From: Mucilaginibacter empetricola | GTDB taxonomy: Bacteria > Bacteroidota > Bacteroidia > Sphingobacteriales > Sphingobacteriaceae | Direction: 5' to 3' | Assembly: GCF_024808665.1 (NCBI RefSeq) | Contig: NZ_JANUBZ010000001.1 | Coordinates: 558,001 to 622,000, forward strand | DNA: 64,000 nt | Shown: positions 18,781-26,832 of the stretch, in pieces | Position numbering within the stretch: position 1 is the stretch's first letter | Layout of the letters: each line of letters opens with the position of its first letter | Notes under the pieces: generated by a model | Database searches by the model: none | Seen by the model: only the letters and a program-made list of their open reading frames with translations | What the model was told of the DNA's origin: nothing | Program-made: the position numbers and the translations under genes

Positions 18781-19170
18781 TTAATGAGAATTATTAAAAA
18801 CTTCTTTAGCTGCCCTCAGCGCATTACTGGTGGCAGCACCGCCAGCGTAAAAAAGCATTTGCAATATTACTTCCACAATTTGTTCTTTTGTGCCCCCGGC
18901 GCTTAAGGCAGCTTCAATATGCGCCTTAAGTTGCTGCGTGGCGTACCCAAGTGTTACACAAGATGCAATTATCAAATATTCTCTTGTAAGAATATCCAAT
19001 CCCGGTCTTGCCATAATTCCGGTAAATGCCCATTCATATATCTGGCCTATGTGATCCGGACATATATCCTGCAATTCTCTTACCATCTGGTCACCAGAAT
19101 GTTCTCCATGTAATTGTTTACAAAGCGCTTCCCCTTTTAGGTAGGCTTCTGATTTAGTTGCTGTTGTCAT
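18781..19170 (-). CDS. Carboxymuconolactone decarboxylase-family protein
   Basis: A 129-residue all-alpha protein of the CMD/AhpD superfamily. It resembles the PcaC branch (ASCVTLGYATQQLKAHIEAAL, then EIVEVILQMLFYAGGAATSNALRAAKEVF) and lacks the CxxC of AhpD-type peroxidases. No protocatechuate pathway genes are near, so a detoxification role is as likely as ring-cleavage metabolism. It lies 33 bp downstream of an AraC-family gene and is probably co-transcribed with it. Confidence 0.85.
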   Translation of the reverse strand: MTTATKSEAYLKGEALCKQLHGEHSGDQMVRELQDICPDHIGQIYEWAFTGIMARPGLDILTREYLIIASCVTLGYATQQLKAHIEAALSAGGTKEQIVEVILQMLFYAGGAATSNALRAAKEVFNNSH

Positions 19171-19203
19171 TTCATTTATTTTTATGACAAAATTATCGTG
19201 CTT

Positions 19204-20010
19204 TTACATTTTGGGATAGTAAAAATGGGACATGAAATTCTTTTTTTGCAGAAAATCAGATGGAGTTACCTGCATGTACTGTTTGAATTCTTTTATAAAA
19301 TGAGTCTGATCGAAATAACCATTATCTAAAGCAAAAGAAAGATACCTTTTGTCACCATTCAATAATAAAGGTTTTATGGTTGCATGAAATCGCGATAGTT
19401 GCTGAAAATGCTTAGGCGCGATACCTGTTTGCTCTATAAACTTCCTGCGAAAATGTCGGTAGCTGATATTCAAATCTTTGGAAAAACGCTCCAATACGGC
19501 GTCTCCTCCGTCTTTATATAACTCATTTATAATATGATTCCACAAAGTATCCATTTTGTTGTTTATTGCAAGTTTTTTAACAAGAAACTTTTCCAATATG
19601 CAGATTTTACCTGATAGCGAAATGGTGTTGCTTATTTGTTCAAACGTTTCTTTTCCTTGATGCCCCCAGATATTTTGCATATTAATGTAGTGTCCGTTCA
19701 ATTCGGCCAAGGGAATACCAGTAAAATGCCTGAACATCCCCGTTCTGAACCGAACGGCAACAAAACCGATATTGCGGGATGGTAATATTATTGAAGGTTT
19801 TTCCGTAGAAAAAATAAGATGATCCATGGGTAATCCTCCTTTATGGTCAATAATGAAAGGATCTCTATGATGGATAAAAAGTTCAATACCGGTAGCCGGG
19901 GGAATAACAGGCATATAAATTTCATTTTGCTCCTTTGTATTATCCCAACTCCAATACCTATCGATATAAGGCTTAAGTTCTGCACAAGGAGAAAAAAAAC
20001 AAATATTCAT
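19204..20010 (-). CDS. AraC-family transcriptional regulator (DUF6597 N-terminal domain)
   Basis: A 268-residue regulator. The N-terminal part (FFSPCAELKPYIDRYWSWD, then VIPPATGIELFIHH) matches the DUF6597 sensor domain common in Bacteroidota AraC proteins; the C-terminal double helix-turn-helix includes LNISYRHFRRKF and ALDNGYFDQTHFIKEFK. I use the ATG at 20010, since the longer frame starts with TTG. It is upstream of the carboxymuconolactone decarboxylase-like gene and probably controls it. Confidence 0.88.
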   Translation of the reverse strand: MNICFFSPCAELKPYIDRYWSWDNTKEQNEIYMPVIPPATGIELFIHHRDPFIIDHKGGLPMDHLIFSTEKPSIILPSRNIGFVAVRFRTGMFRHFTGIPLAELNGHYINMQNIWGHQGKETFEQISNTISLSGKICILEKFLVKKLAINNKMDTLWNHIINELYKDGGDAVLERFSKDLNISYRHFRRKFIEQTGIAPKHFQQLSRFHATIKPLLLNGDKRYLSFALDNGYFDQTHFIKEFKQYMQVTPSDFLQKKNFMSHFYYPKM

Positions 20011-20285
20011 AAATTTCAATTCTTTTTATACATTTTCTCGTCACCAATAGGACTATAGTTAGATCGGCAAAAATATTTGCGTACACTGGAAGCAATATAA
20101 TTTATATATTATACATTTTCAATAAGTTTTTTAGAATAGTCTGATGTCATTCAAAATCAAATTTTCATAGGTAAATGGTCCTTTTTTAAGAGAAGGCTGA
20201 TTTATCTGGCCGATAACCAGCAATCGTATGCTTTTGGTGAGTAAATAACCAAAATGCACCTACTTAATGTCAAGCGTTAAGTGGA

Positions 20286-20299
20286 TTGATTTGCATCAA
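20286..20299. promoter_or_regulatory. Isolated FNR-type palindrome
   Basis: TTGATTTGCATCAA matches TTGATNNNNATCAA at every fixed base. Unlike the sites between 30 and 58 kb it has no partner box 23 bp away and no -7 element at the expected distance. Confidence 0.35.
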
Positions 20300-20715
20300 T
20301 TATAAACGGTTGTGTGATCATTCATAATTTATTACATCGCTTCCAGTAAAGCCATGGACGAATTCAAATGCAAAATCATCACCCTTTTACCACATCACAC
20401 TTGCATTTCAGCAAAAAAGGCAACTTTTCACATCGAATTATAACGAGATTTAATTTTTACCTTAGCTATCAGCAAGAACCGAAGAAAATGCAAATCACCA
20501 ATCTTACACTGAAATACCATAAAAACTGGTTTGAATTCTATCCGGTTTAAGTATAATGAATCGTAACCATATATAACTGTATTGTAGTTAGTTATGGCTG
20601 TTTACACTTGACAGTTATTTTAGTGTCATGGATCTTGCAAGTAGCAATTTAGCAGGTTTAGGTAATCAATGAACGACCAATCCTTATTCAACGCTTAAGC
20701 AACAAACAGCGCTTA

Positions 20716-20798
20716 GCCGGATCAAATGTCAAGGGCAGGCCAACCGCTGGAAGCGGACATAACGGCCTGCTTGTATACCCTTGACGTTTGATTCCGGC
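20716..20798. repeat. Large imperfect inverted repeat / cruciform-forming sequence
   Basis: The left arm begins GCCGGATCAAATGTCAAGGG and the right arm is the near reverse complement ending CCGGC; arms also share GGCAGGCC/GGCCTGC-like inner segments. A small perfect hairpin CCGCT-GGA-AGCGG sits in the centre (20744-20756). No T run follows, so it is not a standard terminator. Confidence 0.5.
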
Positions 20799-20896
20799 AT
20801 GGGCTACCTTCGCGACTGCGGTGAATGAGGATTTTATTTTTTCCCCTTTCCAGGAGAGGAAATGCGGCAGTTGATTTTTTTCAAATATTGTCCTGG

Positions 20897-21535
20897 TTAT
20901 AAACTTTCAATCAATCTAATAACAAAGTTTAAACTTTCCTTTTTAGGAGCATCAGGCAACCATTCTCTCATCATCTGAGTATTTAGCGCTTTCAATATTT
21001 CTTCATCCATTCGCAAATTATCTAATAAATAATTACCAGCATTGCTAATGCTTCGCAAGATTAACCCTGATGTATTGACGATCTTATCGCATATTGCTTT
21101 TTCCGGGCTGGCGATCATCGCATACTGTTCACTTGTTAGTCTGACCATATTAATACCAAAGGCATAGTAGGGTAAAGGCAAGTTCATATAAGTAAATAAG
21201 CCTATAGGCGTATCAAAATCCCGAGATGCTTTTGTTGTCATCGAGGTAACCGAATATACACGCTCAGGTATTAGACCATGAAAAGATAAAGCTGAATCTA
21301 TAGATACATAACTGGGGCCAAGCAGGTGATTTGCAAGTAAAGGGTTTTCAGGCCGTCCACCGTATGATTTAGGGCCAGCGATATAAATACCTCTTTTGAC
21401 TGAGGTTAAAAGGCCTTCCGACTTCAAAGCACTGATTTTATCATTTGGCCGCTTATAGTCTTTTAACCAGGATTTTAAAAGTTGTCGTGTTATGGGTTGC
21501 TCTGAGTGATTCGCTATGGCCTGATTGATATCCAT
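20897..21535 (-). CDS. AbiEi-family antitoxin-like protein, no adjacent toxin
   Basis: A 212-residue protein with an N-terminal winged-helix (KISALKSEGLLTSVKRGIYI) and the AbiEi antitoxin body (LGPSYVSIDSALSFHGLIPE, then TSPEKAICDKI-like segment). Such proteins repress their own promoter and neutralise an AbiEii nucleotidyltransferase. No toxin gene follows it; the only AbiEii gene here lies upstream and has its own AbiEi. Two strong palindromes at 21619-21640 and 21660-21681 lie in its promoter region, as expected for an autoregulator. Confidence 0.78.
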   Translation of the reverse strand: MDINQAIANHSEQPITRQLLKSWLKDYKRPNDKISALKSEGLLTSVKRGIYIAGPKSYGGRPENPLLANHLLGPSYVSIDSALSFHGLIPERVYSVTSMTTKASRDFDTPIGLFTYMNLPLPYYAFGINMVRLTSEQYAMIASPEKAICDKIVNTSGLILRSISNAGNYLLDNLRMDEEILKALNTQMMREWLPDAPKKESLNFVIRLIESL

Positions 21536-21618
21536 AATTAACTGTAAAAAACCACTAAGGTAATCGGAACTAAACCGATTATCTTATTATAAAAATACAA
21601 TTGAGTTGTGCTTAAATA

Positions 21619-21640
21619 TTTATACCCGAAAGGGTATAAA
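21619..21640. promoter_or_regulatory. Palindromic operator 1 of the orphan AbiEi-like gene
   Basis: TTTATACCC-GAAA-GGGTATAAA has 9-bp perfect arms. It is about 84 bp upstream of the start at 21535. Confidence 0.6.
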
Positions 21641-21659
21641 TACGAATTGATCAATAAAT

Positions 21660-21681
21660 ATTATACCCGATAAGGTATAAT
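21660..21681. promoter_or_regulatory. Palindromic operator 2 of the orphan AbiEi-like gene
   Basis: ATTATACC-CGATAA-GGTATAAT shares the TATACC core with operator 1. The two centres are 41 bp apart, close to four helical turns, so both sites face the same side of the DNA. Confidence 0.58.
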
Positions 21682-21754
21682 ATTTCATACCGTCTTAAAT
21701 TGTCTTTCAGCTTATTTACAATATCAGACTTATTGGATTGAAATTTATTTTCAA

Positions 21755-22654
21755 TTAGTAATCAAGTAATTCTTTCAAAATAGCATATAGTTGGGCATGT
21801 TTATTGGGATTTTTTTCTTTGAGATTCTGAAGATTTTGCAATTTCCAACGTACCGAAGGGTACTGTTCGTACGGGTATTTATCCCATACCGGGTTTAGGT
21901 TCTTAAAACTCAATAAGAATTCTTTATCCTCTTTGGTAAGGCTTTTACGGATCACATCAATGAGCGCTGCCCTGGTTTGTTCATATTCCTCATAGCTAAA
22001 TTCTTCCGCTGCCATTCCGTTAAACTGATTTTCCAATGCAGAACGCTGGTCTTGCAAATTGGGGTTAAGCATTTCATTAAATGGCCTTTCACTACCCAAC
22101 AGGCAGTACAAGAATCCTTTTTTTATCTCTTCCGTAAATCCTTCATTAGCCAGTAAATATTTCACATCGAAAAGATCGCGCGGATGTTGCCTGTCCAGTG
22201 CCGCGCAGATCTTCCCTCCATAAAGTTGTCCTAACGGTACTACCGCTATCTCGCAAAACACATCATATTCATCCTGAGCCTTTACACATAATGGCAGCAC
22301 TATCGGCTCTGCATAAGCTCCCCTGCCAACCAGATTAACCTCCAGTTTTACGGTTGCGGACTTTGTTGAAATCATCAGTTTTCCTGTAGCTGCTTTTAAC
22401 GTTACTGTTACCCCTGGTATAGCTCCCTCCAGATTAGCCTTTATCCTTTCAAGCGCTTCGGCGATATGCTGAATTGTAGTGGCCCGGTCTTCGACAGGCA
22501 AATAAGTGAGATCAATATCGACCGAAAGCCTCGGCATATCGCGTATGAACAAATTGATCGCCGTGCCGCCGTGAAGCGCCAGGCTTGCTTCTTTAGCCAC
22601 CTCAGGCAAAACCTTAAGTAAAAGGCTGACCTGATCTTTATAAAGTTGTTCCAT
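21755..22654 (-). CDS. AbiEii-family nucleotidyltransferase toxin
   Basis: A 299-residue protein of the AbiEii/AbiGii group. The polymerase-beta-like nucleotidyltransferase motif is visible as LHGGTAINLF (residues 27-36) and SVDIDLTY with Asp46 and Asp48; the downstream PRDLFDVKYL motif is also typical. AbiEii toxins transfer nucleotides to RNA targets and cause growth arrest or abortive infection. The gene overlaps the upstream AbiEi antitoxin gene by 17 bp, the usual translational coupling of type IV systems. Confidence 0.88.
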   Translation of the reverse strand: MEQLYKDQVSLLLKVLPEVAKEASLALHGGTAINLFIRDMPRLSVDIDLTYLPVEDRATTIQHIAEALERIKANLEGAIPGVTVTLKAATGKLMISTKSATVKLEVNLVGRGAYAEPIVLPLCVKAQDEYDVFCEIAVVPLGQLYGGKICAALDRQHPRDLFDVKYLLANEGFTEEIKKGFLYCLLGSERPFNEMLNPNLQDQRSALENQFNGMAAEEFSYEEYEQTRAALIDVIRKSLTKEDKEFLLSFKNLNPVWDKYPYEQYPSVRWKLQNLQNLKEKNPNKHAQLYAILKELLDY

Positions 22655-23417
22655 GATCTGTTAGTTCTTTTGGTACTGTGATTTCAAATTTCGGGATATA
22701 TACACCGCCAGAAACGATACTGCGTTTGCCTTTACCCAAATCTATTTTGCTAAGATCAATGTGCTTGAGCCAGGAATGGCCAGCCTTTTCAGCCATAAAC
22801 AGAAACAGTCTTTTTACTTTTATAGAAGTACAACCCGCCAGTAGTTCCTGGACAGAAGATGGCCGCAGGTTGTTCATTCCTTCCAATAATTCATAACACT
22901 CCATCAAAGCCATTTCTTTTGGAGCAAGATAAAGGCACTCCAGGATAGCTCTTGCCGGGCCGGATATTTTTACTTTGAAGTTTCTTACATCATAATCTAT
23001 TAATCCCGAACTGACCGGAAGAAATGCTGATGGATAATATTTTACAATGGATTCCCAAGGATAAGTATTGAACCATTTGGGCAATTTCTCAGCCGCCTGG
23101 CCAAATAACACCATCTCTCGTTTTCCCATTTCAAGATAATGTGACCGACCCTGTAGTACTAAAGCTGAACGGCCCCCGATATGTAATGACAAACCAACCT
23201 GATTTTGTAAGGCATATAGTGCCCCTTCCATATCGATTTGATCTCCAGTCCGCTTCATTGCACCCGTACCGATAGATTCAAGCCATTTGCTGCTTTTATA
23301 TCTTTTTTGCAGATCCGGGCTGTAGCCGTTGCCACTAAGCCAGGAACTTAAAAAAACAGTTCCATAGGGTTGCGACTGCATTAATTGGTTTATTTTAGAT
23401 GAATTACTGGCACTCAT
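22638..23417 (-). CDS. AbiEi-family antitoxin (AbiEi_3 type)
   Basis: A 259-residue antitoxin with the N-terminal AbiEi_3_N domain (YGTVFLSSWLSGNGYSPDL) and the AbiEi_3 body (GLSLHIGGRSALVLQGRSHYL, then GPARAILECLYLAPK). It precedes and overlaps the toxin gene. A repeated motif (A/T)CTCATAGTAC lies over its start codon and about 71 bp upstream, which could be the antitoxin's own operator. Confidence 0.85.
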   Translation of the reverse strand: MSASNSSKINQLMQSQPYGTVFLSSWLSGNGYSPDLQKRYKSSKWLESIGTGAMKRTGDQIDMEGALYALQNQVGLSLHIGGRSALVLQGRSHYLEMGKREMVLFGQAAEKLPKWFNTYPWESIVKYYPSAFLPVSSGLIDYDVRNFKVKISGPARAILECLYLAPKEMALMECYELLEGMNNLRPSSVQELLAGCTSIKVKRLFLFMAEKAGHSWLKHIDLSKIDLGKGKRSIVSGGVYIPKFEITVPKELTDHGTTL

Positions 23418-23423
23418 AGTACC
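23410..23423. promoter_or_regulatory. Operator-like repeat over the AbiEi start codon
   Basis: GCACTCATAGTACC contains the start codon (as CAT on this strand) and shares ACTCATAGTAC with the site at 23480-23494. Confidence 0.4.
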
Positions 23424-23479
23424 AAAATAAGAATTAAAATAAACTTATCCAAATTTTAGTTTAAATAAATACACAGAAT

Positions 23480-23494
23480 GGTACTCATAGTACT
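23480..23494. promoter_or_regulatory. Operator-like palindrome upstream of the AbiE operon
   Basis: GTACT-CAT-AGTAC is a perfect 5-bp-arm palindrome and repeats the sequence around the AbiEi start codon 71 bp away. Confidence 0.45.
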
Positions 23495-23599
23495 GTTATT
23501 TAAATAAAAATAAACAAGGTCTTTTTTGAATATATTTCTAAAAGTCAAGGGGCAAATCTGTTATGAGCAATAGCGAATTTCAGTTTTGCTAAAAAGCGA

Positions 23600-23660
23600 G
23601 GCTGGTGGCGCAATGGACACAGCGGCGAAGCGCGTGTTCCATTAAGCTACCTGCCGCAGC
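23600..23660. repeat. Imperfect hairpin upstream of the AbiE operon
   Basis: A GC-rich stretch in which GGTGGCGCAATGGACAC pairs imperfectly with GTGTTCCATTAAGCTACC. The rest of the 23424-23751 gap holds no gene that I can see. Confidence 0.35.
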
Positions 23661-23751
23661 GCAATATCTGCCATTAATGAATTCACGGCCATCTTCGTTA
23701 TAAAACACATTGATCATTTAAAATATTCTAAATCAGAGACAGAGAAATTCT

Positions 23752-24438
23752 TCAAATCTCTATTTCATGAAAATAAGTCATCGTATCAAGTACGTCGATG
23801 AACGTTGATGACTTGCCTGTTTCCTGTACAAATTCCGGCTTGGGAATTACCGTATGACCAACAATTTGGTGATAACCGTCCAGCATATCTGCGATCAGCT
23901 CTTTCCTGTCTGCCCAGGTGATACCACCGGGACCTTCACCACCACGGCTACTGCCTGCCTGGTGAAGTATCCATCGTTGTGAAGTATTTTCGGCCTTATT
24001 AACTAAGTCTGCAACCGTGTCCTGTTCATCCGCTATTTGCTGAATTAAACGAAGATCTTTAAAATCTTTGTACCATTTGTTGGTGATACCCGCATGGGAT
24101 ATGATATGATTCCCCTGTTGGTATGCAACCTTGAAGAGATCACGGTTTTCTCCAAACAGTAAACTAAGCGAACGCTGCATACTTGGGCGAAACCCTGAAC
24201 AAAGGTAGTGTGGGTAATGAAGGTATTGAACATCATGATTACCGAGCAGCAATTCGACCTTTTCAGAGTTTTGGAGTTTAAGTTCAATAATGTTTTGCAG
24301 ATTTTGATAAATGAACCTGTCCGGTAATGTCCAGTGATCGACGTAATCACCTACAAAAACTACTTTATCATACCTGCTTATGTCAACTTCCTCCCAGATA
24401 TCTTTACCATGCAGGTCTCCTATAATGAGGTGTTTCAT
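23752..24438 (-). CDS. Calcineurin-like metallophosphoesterase
   Basis: A 228-residue metallophosphoesterase with all core motifs: GDLHG (7-11), GDYVDH (30-35), GNHD (66-69), a later ISHAG histidine and GHT near residue 195. This is the serine/threonine phosphatase-like or ApaH-like branch, which may act on proteins or dinucleotides. It sits between the AbiE locus and the recombinase, both mobile-type modules, so it may be cargo. A long 5' region separates it from other genes. Confidence 0.85.
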   Translation of the reverse strand: MKHLIIGDLHGKDIWEEVDISRYDKVVFVGDYVDHWTLPDRFIYQNLQNIIELKLQNSEKVELLLGNHDVQYLHYPHYLCSGFRPSMQRSLSLLFGENRDLFKVAYQQGNHIISHAGITNKWYKDFKDLRLIQQIADEQDTVADLVNKAENTSQRWILHQAGSSRGGEGPGGITWADRKELIADMLDGYHQIVGHTVIPKPEFVQETGKSSTFIDVLDTMTYFHEIEI

Positions 24439-24585
24439 ATTAAAGGAGTTAAAAGTTCAATAAAATAATATAGCGGACCATCGATAAAAAGCACTATGCA
24501 TATTTTGCATATTTGATTAATCATTGTTTTCAAATTTAAAGTTTAGTAATAAATAATAAAGTACCAGCCAGCTTGTCTAAAATTC

Positions 24586-25812
24586 TTATCCGAAGTCATC
24601 TGATAAATAAAGCGGCTGGCCTTGATATAGCTTTTTGAGCTTCCGCATATCGTGGCTGACTTTCGTATCCGTTACTCTCGCATAAATTTGCGTAGACCGG
24701 ATATTCTTGTGCCCCAACATTTGCCCAACCGTTTCCATGGGGACACCGTTTGTTAAGGTGACCGTGGTAGCAAACGTATGCCGGGCACAATGAAAGGTCA
24801 GGTATTTACTCCAGCCAAGCGCCTTGGTAATTTCCTTTAAGTAGGCATTAGCCTTCTGGTTACTCATTTTGGGTAAAATGAAATCTTCGTCCAATATCCG
24901 CGGATAATCCTTATAGTGATCCATTAACCTTAACGCGGGGCTTAAAAGCGGGACACGTACCCGATTGTTATTCTTTACCCGGTGGGTTTGTATCCAAATA
25001 CCTCCATCTTCCCCTTTGACAATATCCGCTGTTGTCAACTTTGCCGTGTCTGCATACGATAGTCCGGTATAACAGCTAAACAAAAACAGATCTCTTGCAA
25101 TATGTAAACGCTTGCGAGACAATTTTTTCTCCGCGAGTTGCTGAAGTTCGTCACTGGTCAGGAACTCCCGGAATACTTCTTCGGTTTTGGCACGATAAGC
25201 AATAAACGGATCTTGCTTAGCCCAGCCGACCTCGATTGCGATCTTTATCATTGTCCGCAATTTTTTAACGATTTGCACGGCTGTATTGATCTTCACACCG
25301 TAATCCGTTTTAAGGTAATAGTCAAAATCTCTCACGAAACGGTAGTCGATCTTGTCCAACCGAATATCGTCACTTTGAGTGCGCAGCAGGATGAAGCGTT
25401 TTAATATTCGAAATGCCGCTTTATACTTTTGCAACGTACCGGCTGTGTAATCCTTTCCGATCAATCCGGCAATCTGGTCTGTGTGATAAGTCCAAATATC
25501 GGAAAGCATCTTAGGCGGTTCCAATTCTTCACCCTGCATCATTTTGCGGATATGAATTGGTCCAAAATCTTTTCCTGACAGGAATAAATCCTGCCTGGCA
25601 GCAAATGCCCTAGCATTAAGGGTATCCAGCCAACTATTTACCGAACGCGCATTCTCTTTATTACCTTTCATTCTACCGTTATTGCGTTCCCAATCTACAT
25701 GCGCACATCTTCGCCCAGTGGACCATTCCTCCCGTTTACCATTAACCGTAATCCTGATATAGATCGGAATTAAATCACTTTTTTTAACTTTTGGCGCTTT
25801 AAGACATATCAT
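24586..25812 (-). CDS. Tyrosine recombinase/integrase, 5' end replaced
   Basis: A Bacteroidota-type integrase of about 408 residues: arm-binding domain (SDLIPIYIRITVNGKREEWST), SAM-like core-binding domain, and catalytic domain with HCARHTFAT (His, Arg), LGHKNIRSTQIY (His, nucleophile Tyr). In the first box the usual arginine is a serine (CYTGLSYAD), as in IntDOT of CTnDOT. The conserved part starts abruptly at LKAPKVKK near base 25804; codons before it are antisense to a histidine kinase fragment. ATGs at 25812, 25821 and 25827 could each restart translation and lose only a few native residues. The native promoter is gone. Confidence 0.85.
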   Translation of the reverse strand: MICLKAPKVKKSDLIPIYIRITVNGKREEWSTGRRCAHVDWERNNGRMKGNKENARSVNSWLDTLNARAFAARQDLFLSGKDFGPIHIRKMMQGEELEPPKMLSDIWTYHTDQIAGLIGKDYTAGTLQKYKAAFRILKRFILLRTQSDDIRLDKIDYRFVRDFDYYLKTDYGVKINTAVQIVKKLRTMIKIAIEVGWAKQDPFIAYRAKTEEVFREFLTSDELQQLAEKKLSRKRLHIARDLFLFSCYTGLSYADTAKLTTADIVKGEDGGIWIQTHRVKNNNRVRVPLLSPALRLMDHYKDYPRILDEDFILPKMSNQKANAYLKEITKALGWSKYLTFHCARHTFATTVTLTNGVPMETVGQMLGHKNIRSTQIYARVTDTKVSHDMRKLKKLYQGQPLYLSDDFG

Positions 25813-26089
25813 ACCGCTCATACTCATTACGCTGGTTGAAAATATGATGAAGCATGGGGACCTTGGTGAAAAGCATAAGCCCGCGCGGGTTACCCTGGAG
25901 GTACAGGAAAACAGCCTGTTCTTTGAAACCAGCAACATTAAACGAAATACCAGTCTGTATCCTAAAGGCGGGCTTGGACTGAAGAATATTGAAAAAAGGC
26001 TTAACAATTATTACCATGAACGATACACCCTGCTGATCAGGGATGTGGAGAATTTATTTACCGTTACCTTAACTTTGACAGATTTATGA
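25802..26089 (+). pseudogene. 3' remnant of a LytS-type sensor histidine kinase
   Basis: From base 25802 the plus strand encodes RHIIPLILITLVENMMKHG, the N-box of the HATPase domain in LytS/YehU-type kinases, then the G-box KGGLGLKNIEKRL and a normal end. Everything upstream (membrane part and phospho-acceptor histidine) is missing, since the sequence switches to the integrase gene on the other strand. The stop overlaps the response regulator start as ATGA, which shows the original kinase-regulator operon. Confidence 0.85.
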
Positions 26090-26832
26090 GTATCAGTTGC
26101 TATGTCGTAGACGATGAATCAGGTGCAATTGCTTTAATGGAGGAATACATTGAACAAACGCCGGGATTGGAATTGGTTGGTACTTCGCTTAACCCGGTTG
26201 CGGCCCTCGATGAGCTCACCAGCGAAAATGCGCCGGATATTACCTTCATAGATGTAGATATGCGTTTGCTTTCCGGACTTGAACTTGCTGGAATGGTGAA
26301 CCTTTACACCACGGTTGTATTTACGACCGCTTTCCCGGAATATGCACTGCAGGCGTTTGAAAAAGAAGCCTTCGATTACCTATTAAAGCCCATTACCTAC
26401 GACCGCTTTTTCAAATGTATTACCCATGTCAAACGTAAAAAGAAGCAGGCGGCAAAAAATGACTACCCGATCCGGGAGGACTTCTTTAATATCAAGAGCG
26501 AGATCAAAGGTCGAATGGTCAAAATTAAATTCGATGAGGTGATGTATATTGAAGGCGCTGTCAATTATATTCAGATCCATACAATTGATAGCAAGCATAT
26601 GACTTATCTCAGTATGAAGGAGATCGAACATAGTCTTCCAAAACCGCTCTTCGCACGAATTCACCGTTCCTTTATCATCAATGTCAATTACGTGAAGGTC
26701 ATCGAACGCAGCCAGATCAGGATGCAAAACGGTGAAGCATTGACCATGGGTGATTATTATAAACAACGTTTCCTGGACCTCATGGATGCCCACCTGGTGA
26801 AAACGGACCGATCGCCCTACGGGGAAACTTAG
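26086..26832 (+). CDS. LytTR-family response regulator
   Basis: A 248-residue regulator with an N-terminal receiver domain (acidic pocket VVDDE at residues 7-11, phospho-acceptor Asp56 in TFIDVDM, conserved lysine in YLLKPI) and a C-terminal LytTR DNA-binding domain (VMYIEGAVNYIQIH, then ARIHRSFIINVNYV). It is translationally coupled to the truncated histidine kinase, so it has lost its partner. Its stop overlaps the convergent lanB stop by 4 bp. Similar kinase-regulator pairs are common beside Bacteroidota RiPP genes. Confidence 0.9.
   Translation: MSISCYVVDDESGAIALMEEYIEQTPGLELVGTSLNPVAALDELTSENAPDITFIDVDMRLLSGLELAGMVNLYTTVVFTTAFPEYALQAFEKEAFDYLLKPITYDRFFKCITHVKRKKKQAAKNDYPIREDFFNIKSEIKGRMVKIKFDEVMYIEGAVNYIQIHTIDSKHMTYLSMKEIEHSLPKPLFARIHRSFIINVNYVKVIERSQIRMQNGEALTMGDYYKQRFLDLMDAHLVKTDRSPYGET

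Larger units (their letters stand above)
20011..20896. other. Long non-coding stretch
   Basis: Nearly 900 bp without a convincing gene. It holds an isolated FNR-type palindrome at 20286-20299, a weak 60-codon frame at 20368-20550 that I do not believe, and a large imperfect inverted repeat at 20716-20798. Confidence 0.5.

Noticed and set aside
20368..20550. A 60-codon plus-strand frame in the long gap
   Set aside because: Low-complexity, His/Lys/Phe-rich composition, no promoter at a sensible distance, and no recognised domain.
20716..20798. Integron attC site
   Set aside because: The arms lack the RYYYAAC/GTTRRRY core sites and no integron integrase is nearby.
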